64,000 nt of DNA, taken from positions 124,001 to 188,000 of the forward strand of contig NZ_SMRS01000005.1 in assembly GCF_008368715.1 (NCBI RefSeq). Reading direction: 5' to 3'. Position numbers and translations under genes: made by a program. This stretch comes from Nitrincola tapanii. Its GTDB lineage: Bacteria > Pseudomonadota > Gammaproteobacteria > Pseudomonadales > Balneatricaceae. Below the pieces are notes generated by a model that saw only the letters and a program-made list of their open reading frames with translations, searched no databases and had not been told where the DNA came from. Shown here piece by piece: positions 56,792 to 64,000 of the stretch. Numbering within the stretch: the stretch's first letter is position 1; every line of letters begins with the position of its first letter.

Positions 56792-57031
56792 ATGTCAAAA
56801 GGGCAATCGTTACAAGACCCTTATCTGAACGTACTGCGCAAGGAGCGGGTTCCGGTTTCCATCTTTTTGGTGAACGGTATCAAACTGCAAGGACAGATTG
56901 AATCCTTCGATCAGTTCGTCATACTGCTGAAAAATACAGTAAGTCAGATGGTCTATAAGCATGCCATCTCTACCGTTGTGCCATCGCGTCCGGTTAAATT
57001 GCCGATGCCGGAAGATAAACCTGAAGAGTGA
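56792..57031 (+). CDS. hfq: RNA chaperone Hfq
   Basis: Hexameric Sm-like chaperone that pairs small RNAs with mRNAs. The 79-aa protein has the Sm1 motif [26 protein letters not shown] and Sm2 [13 protein letters not shown]. The C-terminal tail is short (about 12 residues), shorter than the E. coli tail. GAAGGAG precedes the ATG at 56792; an upstream ATG (56777) is in frame. It matters for any trans-acting sRNA such as the one proposed at 10967. Confidence 0.98.
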   Translation: MSKGQSLQDPYLNVLRKERVPVSIFLVNGIKLQGQIESFDQFVILLKNTVSQMVYKHAISTVVPSRPVKLPMPEDKPEE

Positions 57032-57040
57032 GTAGTCTGA

Positions 57041-58345
57041 TTGTTTTTTGATCGCCCCGAGTCTGGTGAACGTGCCATCCTGGTACATATTGATCTGGCC
57101 TCGGAGGCCAATTCTGAAAACCCGCGTGAACTCGAAGAGCTTGCTTTATCGGCAGGCGCTGATCCGGTTTGTTTTTTAACAGGTAGCCGCTCAGATCCAA
57201 GTCCAAAATTTTTTCTAGGTAAAGGAAAGGTCGAGGAGTTGGCTGAGTTGGTGCGCCTGTATGAAGCGGAAGTAGTGATCTTTAATCACGCCCTAAGCCC
57301 AGCGCAAGAGCGCAATCTGGAGCGCGAGATTCAGTGTCGTGTGCTCGATCGTACCGGTTTGATCCTAGATATATTTGCTCAGCGTGCGCGCACCCATGAG
57401 GGTAAGCTGCAGGTCGAGTTGGCTCAGCTTGAGCATATGTCGACGCGTTTGGTACGCGGTTGGACGCACTTAGAGCGTCAGAAGGGGGGCATAGGTCTGC
57501 GCGGCCCCGGTGAGACTCAGCTGGAAACCGACCGTCGTTTATTGCGTGCGCGGATTAAAGCGATTCTGAAACGTTTAGATAAAGTGCGTAAGCAGCGTGA
57601 TCAGGGACGACGTGCGCGTAAGCGCGCTGAAGTGCCGACTGTATCTCTGGTTGGTTACACCAACGCAGGTAAGTCGACGCTGTTTAATAGTCTGACGTCA
57701 GCTCAGGTGTATGCGGCTGATCAGCTGTTTGCAACGCTCGATCCCACGCTGCGCAAAATACAGCTCGATGACGCAGGGCCTGCAATTCTGGCCGATACTG
57801 TGGGCTTTATTCGCCATTTACCGCATAAATTGGTTGAGGCTTTTCGAGCGACTCTACAGGAAACATCTGAGGCGACCTTGCTTTTGCATGTGATCGATGC
57901 AGCAGATGAAGAGCGTCAAGAGCATATCGAACAGGTGAATGATGTCCTAACTGAAATCGGTGCGGATGAAATTCCTTGTTTGCTGGTCTACAACAAAATT
58001 GATCTGTTGGAAGGTTTGGCGCCGCGTATCGATCGCGATGATCAGGGAATTCCGGAACGTGTTTGGTTGTCTGCGCACACCGGCGCTGGAACCGAGTTGC
58101 TCTTACAGGCAATTAACGAGCGTCTGGCAGAGGATGTGTTTGAGGATACCTTGCATCTAGGTCCGTCTGATGGCTCCTTAAGAGCGCAGCTTTATGCACG
58201 TCAGGCTGTGGTAAATGAACACTTTGATGAAGATGGGCGTATCTCATTGCATGTGCGCTTGCAGACAAAAGACTTCCGTCAACTATTGAGTCGATTGCAG
58301 ATTCCTTCGGAACGATATTTGCCTGCTGTGGTCGATTTCGACTAG
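57041..58345 (+). CDS. hflX: GTPase HflX
   Basis: Ribosome-splitting GTPase used in heat and stress recovery. The 434-aa protein begins with the HflX N-terminal domain (to about 185; RGPGETQLETDRRLLRARI at its end), followed by GYTNAGKSTLFN (G1), DTVGFIRHLPH (G3) and NKIDLL (G4). The start codon is TTG at 57041, as FFDRP aligns with the E. coli N-terminus. It starts 9 bp after hfq. Confidence 0.96.
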   Translation: MFFDRPESGERAILVHIDLASEANSENPRELEELALSAGADPVCFLTGSRSDPSPKFFLGKGKVEELAELVRLYEAEVVIFNHALSPAQERNLEREIQCRVLDRTGLILDIFAQRARTHEGKLQVELAQLEHMSTRLVRGWTHLERQKGGIGLRGPGETQLETDRRLLRARIKAILKRLDKVRKQRDQGRRARKRAEVPTVSLVGYTNAGKSTLFNSLTSAQVYAADQLFATLDPTLRKIQLDDAGPAILADTVGFIRHLPHKLVEAFRATLQETSEATLLLHVIDAADEERQEHIEQVNDVLTEIGADEIPCLLVYNKIDLLEGLAPRIDRDDQGIPERVWLSAHTGAGTELLLQAINERLAEDVFEDTLHLGPSDGSLRAQLYARQAVVNEHFDEDGRISLHVRLQTKDFRQLLSRLQIPSERYLPAVVDFD

Positions 58346-58410
58346 CAGTTGCAAGGGGCGTTTGCGCTCCCTAAAATTTCACCCCTAAAAATTGATAAGC
58401 GGAGAGCACT

Positions 58411-59613
58411 ATGGCCTGGAATGAGCCTGGCGGGAATGGCAAAAACCATGACCCCTGGAGTGGCGGCGGTGACAAAAATCCCGGCGGTGGTAAACGTGGT
58501 GGCGAACAGGGTCCACCGGACCTAGATGAGGCGTTACAAAAGCTTCAGGATCGTCTGAATGGCCTATTTGGTGGCAAGGGTTCTGGTGGTAGCTCAGGTG
58601 GCGCTTCAGGTGGCCACAAGGGTAGCTTCAGTTTGGTCGGTATCGTTGCGGTCTTGGCCTTAGTGGTCTGGGGCGCGATGGGCTTTTACACCGTCGATCA
58701 ACAAGAGCGTGGTGTCGTGTTGCGCTTAGGTAAATTCCATTCAACGGTCAATCCGGGTCTGCAGTGGAATCCGCCTCTGATCGATGAGGTGACCAAGGTG
58801 AATGTCACACGTGTGCGTATTCACGATCACCGTGCTTTGATGCTGACCGAAGATGAGAACATCGTAGATGTGGATATCAGTGTGCAGTATATCGCTGAAA
58901 ATCCAGAGTTCTTTATGCTGCGTGTGCGCAGTCCTGAAGAGAGTTTAGCTCAGGCGTCGGAAGCGGCCTTGCGTCAGGTAGTCGGCGGATCAGAAATGAA
59001 CTCGATTCTGACAGAAGGGCGTCAGGTGATGGCGATTGCTGTACAAGAGCGCCTGCAGCGTCACATGGATACCTATGAAACGGGTCTTCGTATCGCAGGT
59101 GTGAACGTGCGAAATGCCCAGGCACCGAGCCAGGTTCAGGATGCATTTGATGATGTGATCAAAGCGCGTGAGGATGAACAGCGTTCTAAGAACGAAGCTG
59201 AAGCCTATGCCAACAGTGTGGTACCTGAAGCACGTGGTATCGCTCAGCGTATGCTGGAAGAGTCCAACGCTTATCGTGAAGAAGTGGTGGCACGTGCCAA
59301 CGGTGAAAGTCAGCGTTTCTTAGCCTTGCTGTCTGAGTACAAAACTCAGCCGGAAGTGATGCGCGAGCGTCTCTATATCGACATGATGCAGGCTGTCTTG
59401 TCTAACAACCCGAAAGTGTTGATGGATATGGAAGGTGGCAACAACATGATGTTCCTGCCTTTGGATAAACTGATGGAAGGTCGTGCAAGCAATCCAGCCG
59501 CCGGTAGCAGTCGTTCTAGTAGTGATGCGAACCTGCGTCAGCTCAATGATCAGATGGCCGATCAGTTGCGTTCACGCAGTTCACAGCCCAGTAATCTGAG
59601 GGAGGGTCGATAA
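58411..59613 (+). CDS. hflK: FtsH-associated regulator HflK
   Basis: SPFH/band-7 protein that, with HflC, forms a large cage around the FtsH protease. The 400-aa protein has a Gly-rich cytoplasmic N-terminus (about 1-70), a membrane helix (about 75-95), and the SPFH domain followed by coiled coils. GGAGAG precedes the ATG. It is joined to hflC without a gap (TAA then ATG). Confidence 0.97.
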   Translation: MAWNEPGGNGKNHDPWSGGGDKNPGGGKRGGEQGPPDLDEALQKLQDRLNGLFGGKGSGGSSGGASGGHKGSFSLVGIVAVLALVVWGAMGFYTVDQQERGVVLRLGKFHSTVNPGLQWNPPLIDEVTKVNVTRVRIHDHRALMLTEDENIVDVDISVQYIAENPEFFMLRVRSPEESLAQASEAALRQVVGGSEMNSILTEGRQVMAIAVQERLQRHMDTYETGLRIAGVNVRNAQAPSQVQDAFDDVIKAREDEQRSKNEAEAYANSVVPEARGIAQRMLEESNAYREEVVARANGESQRFLALLSEYKTQPEVMRERLYIDMMQAVLSNNPKVLMDMEGGNNMMFLPLDKLMEGRASNPAAGSSRSSSDANLRQLNDQMADQLRSRSSQPSNLREGR

Positions 59614-60486
59614 ATGAAACCTAATTCAGTTGTGGTGCTGATCGTTGCTCTGATTGCTGTCTGGTTAGTATCTGAAAGTGTATATATCGTGAAGGAAACC
59701 GAGCGTGCGGTAAAACTGCGCTTTGGTGAAATTGTTGAACCGGATATTCAGCCGGGTCTGCACTTTAAGATTCCTTTTGTGAATACGGTGCGTAAGTTCG
59801 AAGCGCGTTTGATTACGATGGACTCACGTCCGCAGGCTTTCTTAACCTTGGAAGCTAAGCGTTTGATCGTGGACTCCTTCATCAAATGGCGTATCAAGGA
59901 CGTTGAACGTTACTACACCGCGACCTCAGGGGATGAGAATCGTGCCAACAGCCTGCTGGCATCTCGTATCGAAACTAATCTGCGTAACCAGTTTGGTGAG
60001 CGTACCTTAAACCAAGTGGTTTCTGGTGAGCGTGAAGAGTTGATGGATCGCGTGAATCGCAGTCTGAGCCAGGTGGCGGAGCGTGAGTTGGGGATTGAGA
60101 TCGTTGATATCCGTATCAAGCGAATTGACCTGCCAACAGAAGTTTCGGCTTCGGTTTATGATCGTATGCGTTCTGAGCGTCTGCGTTTGGCGCGTGAGCT
60201 ACGAGCGCGTGGTTTGGAACTGGCAGAAGGGATTCGTGCGGATGCGGATCGTCAAAGAACCGTTATCACCGCAAATGCCTTTAGTGCTGCGGAAATTATT
60301 CGAGGTGAAGGTGATGCAGAGGCGGCAGCGATCTACGCGCAGGCTTTTGGTCAAGACCCTGAATTCTATTCCTTCTTCCGTAGCCTAAACGCTTATCGTG
60401 AAGCCTTCCGAGGTACGGGCGATGTGCTGGTGTTGGAACCTAATAGCGAATTCTTCCGCTATTTAAAGGATCCGATCCGACGTTAA
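59614..60486 (+). CDS. hflC: FtsH-associated regulator HflC
   Basis: Partner of HflK, 290 aa, with an N-terminal membrane anchor (about residues 5-22), SPFH domain (about 25-190) and C-terminal helix region with EGIRADADRQRTVITA. Its ATG follows the hflK stop directly, a classic equimolar arrangement. Two hairpins follow. Confidence 0.97.
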   Translation: MKPNSVVVLIVALIAVWLVSESVYIVKETERAVKLRFGEIVEPDIQPGLHFKIPFVNTVRKFEARLITMDSRPQAFLTLEAKRLIVDSFIKWRIKDVERYYTATSGDENRANSLLASRIETNLRNQFGERTLNQVVSGEREELMDRVNRSLSQVAERELGIEIVDIRIKRIDLPTEVSASVYDRMRSERLRLARELRARGLELAEGIRADADRQRTVITANAFSAAEIIRGEGDAEAAAIYAQAFGQDPEFYSFFRSLNAYREAFRGTGDVLVLEPNSEFFRYLKDPIRR

Positions 60487-60492
60487 GCCCTG

Positions 60493-60565
60493 AGCATAAA
60501 AGCAGGTGCCCAAGCGGCCTGCTTTTATGCTAAAATCGCGTAACCGGGTTGAGCCCGGTTTTTTT
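60493..60565 (+). terminator. Two hairpins between hflC and hisZ
   Basis: AGCATAAAAGCAGG/CCTGCTTTTATGCT (60493-60531) is a perfect 14-bp stem without a T run. AACCGGG/CCCGGTT with TTGAG loop and seven T (60542-60565) is a true terminator. HisZ is thus expected to have a separate or read-through supply. Confidence 0.8.
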
Positions 60566-60584
60566 GTGACAAGAGGAATCGTGC

Positions 60585-61757
60585 ATGGCGTTGGCCGATA
60601 GATGGTTGCTGCCCGAAGGTATCAAAGAGCTTCTACCTCCAGAAGCACGACAGGCGGAGTTGATGCGTCGTCGTTTGCTGGATTTGTACAACACTTGGGG
60701 CTATGACCTGGTCATGCCGCCATTGGTAGAGCATCTGGAGTCCCTGTTGACAGGAACCGGCCATGATCTCGATCTGAATACGTTTAAACTGACAGATCGT
60801 ATGAGTGGGCACACCTTGGGTGTGCGTGCCGATATTACGCCGCAAGTGGCGCGTATCGATGCGCACCGTTTGCGTACACAAGGGCCAAGCCGCTTATGTT
60901 ATTGCGGTTCTGTGCTGCATACTCATCCAGCCAATATGCTCGCCAGCCGTAATCCGTTGCAGATTGGTGCGGAGTTGTATGGGCATGCGGGTGTTGAGAG
61001 TGACGCTGAAGTCATCTCTTTGATGCTTGAAACCCTTCTCTCGGTTGGTATTCAAGGGTCTTTAACCCTTGATCTAGGCCATGTCGGTGTTTTTCGCGCC
61101 TTAACTCGGCGTGCCGGTTTGAGTGGTGAGCAGAGGAGTGCGTTTATCGATCTTCTGCAGCGTAAGGCTTTGCCGGAAATTACGCCCTTTGTCGCAGGAT
61201 TAGGGTTGGATGCACAGTTGAGTGCTCAGCTCATCCAGTTAGCGCGCCTAAACGGTACGCTGGCGTGTTTGGATGAGGCCTTAGAACTGTTCTGTGATAC
61301 ACCGGAAGCGGTCGCTGCAATCAAATACCTGCAAGCGCTGGCTGCGCGTTTGGCGCAGCGCCATCCCGGTTTGGGCTTTTATTTTGATTTATCTGAGCTG
61401 CGCGGCTATCACTATCATACGGGTGTGGTGTTTGCGGCTTATACGCCTGCTTACGGGCAAGCCTTGGCAAAAGGCGGTCGTTACGACGAGATAGGCCAGG
61501 ATTTTGGTCGTGCACGTCCTGCGACCGGCTTTAGTGCCGACCTGAATACTCTTTTGGATGTTGCCGGCCTGCGTGCCGAATTGGAATCCGCAGTTTTGGC
61601 GCCCGATCAGCAGGATGCGTCTTTGCAAGCTAAAATCACTGAGCTGCGCAATCAAGGTCAGCGTGTGATTCAGGCTTTGGATAATGAAACGCTGCCAGCC
61701 GGTTGTGATCGCCGATTGGTATTACGCAATCAGGAGTGGGTTCTTGCCCCTCTTTGA
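60585..61757 (+). CDS. hisZ: ATP phosphoribosyltransferase regulatory subunit
   Basis: Catalytically inactive HisRS-like partner of the short HisG in histidine synthesis. The 390-aa protein has class II synthetase-like motifs (FKLTDRMSGHTLGVRADITPQVARI near residues 66-95) but ends without the anticodon domain. It lies before purA, a common gammaproteobacterial location. It implies a short-form HisG elsewhere. Confidence 0.94.
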   Translation: MALADRWLLPEGIKELLPPEARQAELMRRRLLDLYNTWGYDLVMPPLVEHLESLLTGTGHDLDLNTFKLTDRMSGHTLGVRADITPQVARIDAHRLRTQGPSRLCYCGSVLHTHPANMLASRNPLQIGAELYGHAGVESDAEVISLMLETLLSVGIQGSLTLDLGHVGVFRALTRRAGLSGEQRSAFIDLLQRKALPEITPFVAGLGLDAQLSAQLIQLARLNGTLACLDEALELFCDTPEAVAAIKYLQALAARLAQRHPGLGFYFDLSELRGYHYHTGVVFAAYTPAYGQALAKGGRYDEIGQDFGRARPATGFSADLNTLLDVAGLRAELESAVLAPDQQDASLQAKITELRNQGQRVIQALDNETLPAGCDRRLVLRNQEWVLAPL

Positions 61758-61780
61758 TCCGTTTAACTCTTATTTAATAA

Positions 61781-63088
<1,308 letters not shown>

Positions 63089-63110
63089 TTTGATCAATCG
63101 AGTGGCTCGG

Positions 63111-63137
63111 CCCGATTGCTGAATATCAGCAGTCGGG
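63111..63137 (+). terminator. Hairpin after purA
   Basis: CCCGATTGCTGA and TCAGCAGTCGGG form a 12-bp stem with one G-T pair and a 3-base loop. No long T run follows. Confidence 0.55.
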
Positions 63138-63161
63138 TTCGCAGTCAGATTCGCAGTCAGA
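63138..63161. repeat. Tandem 12-bp repeat
   Basis: TTCGCAGTCAGA occurs twice in direct contact, just beyond the purA hairpin. It looks like a replication-slippage duplication. Confidence 0.7.
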
Positions 63162-63250
63162 TTCTGAACCGCACTGTTTAGATGATAGAAAGTTTCTGAT
63201 CAAGACAGTATTGGATTCAGCGCATACGAGTCTAGGCAAAGATTACGCAC

Positions 63251-63299
63251 AAAAAAGCCCCGGTTCACTCTGCTTGGCAGAGCTTCCCGGGGCTTTTTT
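63251..63299. terminator. Bidirectional terminator between purA and suhB
   Basis: AAAAAAGCCCCGG and CCGGGGCTTTTTT pair around an inner CTCTGC/GCAGAG hairpin. A and T runs on both strands serve both convergent genes. Confidence 0.9.
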
Positions 63300-63316
63300 G
63301 TTGATTTTTTTCTGGA

Positions 63317-64000
63317 TTAAAGCAGGGGCTGCAGTGTTTTGAGCAGAGCTTTAAAGATTTTCGGATTACCTGCGACCAGTTGGCCTGTTCTCAGATGCTG
63401 GTTGCCACCACGGAAATCACCAACTAAACCGCCGGCTTCTTGAATCAGTAAAATGCCTGCTTCTTGTTCCCATTCGTTTAATCCGGCCTGGAAAAAACCA
63501 TCGAGGCGACCGGCTGCGGTATAGGCTAAATCCAAAAGCGTTGAGCCGCTGCTGAAGGTGTTGCCTGAGCTCTGAATGACTTCTGCAATCATGCGCTGAT
63601 GCTGGGCAAAGACTTCTTGCTGGCCTCGGCGGTGGTGATAACCACTCGCAATCAGAGCGCCATTTAAGTTTTTCAGGGGGCTGACGCGCAAGCGACGACC
63701 ATTGAGTTGTGCGCCGTTACCGCGACTGGCTGTGAACTCTTCGCCGGTGATCGGGTTGATGATGAGGGCGTGCTCAAGGCGCCCTTGAATACGGCCGGTT
63801 AAGCTAAGTGCAAAAATCGGCAGGCCATTTGAGAAGTTTTCTAGGCTGTCGAGCGGATTGATTTGCCACTCGCAAGGGTTGGGGCCTTCGCCAATCGCCT
63901 TGTGTAATCCACTGAATTCGCCGCGCAGCGTGTGGTGCGGATAGGCCTTTTGCAGGGTGTGGACGATGGTGCGTTCTGCAGCAGTGCAGGTTTCCGCAAT
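63317..64000 (-). CDS. suhB: Inositol monophosphatase family protein (SuhB-like), partial, degenerate metal site
   Basis: The reading frame stays open from the stop at 63317 to the window edge, so the N-terminus is missing (228 codons visible). GRLEHALIINPITGEEFTASRGNGAQLNGRRLRV and LLDLAYTAAGRLDGFF follow SuhB closely. But the metal motif DPLDGT of the family is NPLDSL here (63842-63859), and the C-terminal WDxAAG motif is WEQEAG (63455-63472 region). Two or more magnesium ligands are therefore changed, suggesting lost or altered phosphatase activity. SuhB also has an activity-independent role in rRNA antitermination. Confidence 0.9.
   Translation of the reverse strand: MAETCTAAERTIVHTLQKAYPHHTLRGEFSGLHKAIGEGPNPCEWQINPLDSLENFSNGLPIFALSLTGRIQGRLEHALIINPITGEEFTASRGNGAQLNGRRLRVSPLKNLNGALIASGYHHRRGQQEVFAQHQRMIAEVIQSSGNTFSSGSTLLDLAYTAAGRLDGFFQAGLNEWEQEAGILLIQEAGGLVGDFRGGNQHLRTGQLVAGNPKIFKALLKTLQPLL

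Overview
The window looks like a chromosomal segment of a marine-type gammaproteobacterium, probably near the Oceanospirillales/Pseudomonadales. Three things point there: the conserved order nnrE-D/tsaE/amiB/mutL/miaA/hfq/hflX/hflK/hflC/hisZ/purA, Pseudomonas-like versions of DapC, DapD and MutL, and Na+-dependent energetics (an oxaloacetate decarboxylase pump plus TRAP transporters). The species cannot be fixed from the sequence alone. I see no rRNA operon, CRISPR array, insertion sequence, integrase or prophage. Most of the window is ordinary housekeeping DNA.

Layout. 1-9.8 kb is a carboxylate and sodium block: oadGAB, two tandem Tat-exported TRAP binding proteins, an EamA exporter, a TSUP permease and dctQM. 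9.9-14.4 kb holds a histone-deacetylase-family protein, an intergenic region with a perfect FNR/ANR box and an orphan terminator (candidate small RNA), an SrmB-type helicase, an NlpC/P60 lipoprotein and a PAS-GGDEF protein. Four tRNA genes (Ser, Asn, Lys, Lys) and greB follow. 15.5-21.2 kb is a leftward dapC-yffB-dapD-dapE-rlmA operon with small unknown genes at its end. 21.4-26.4 kb has a glycerate-kinase-like protein and an MCE lipid-transport operon (two half-size PqiA proteins, a five-MCE PqiB, a lipoprotein). 26.5-29.5 kb is the least ordinary stretch: pdxH, a small plasmid-like gene, a very AT-rich gap with direct repeats, an unknown lipoprotein and two tiny genes.

29.5-36.8 kb carries valS-holC-pepA and the divergent LPS-export permeases lptFG. 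36.8-40.4 kb has RDD, Sel1, gloA, phasin, flavodoxin and cytochrome c' genes. 40.5-43.8 kb is prfB-lysS-ung; prfB lacks the usual programmed frameshift. 43.9-48.5 kb is a leftward rsgA-HDOD-psd-ygfZ operon, with orn divergent from it. 49-63 kb is queG and the long nnr...purA cluster. The window ends inside a suhB homologue whose metal-binding motifs are degenerate.

Functional links. OAD turns oxaloacetate into pyruvate while exporting Na+, and TRAP carriers use the Na+ gradient to take up organic acids, so the first 10 kb may form a sodium cycle around keto acids. The points most worth following are the FNR-box small RNA, the SuhB motif loss, the AT-rich repeat region near 27.5 kb, the split-PqiA/five-MCE operon and the frameshift-free prfB.
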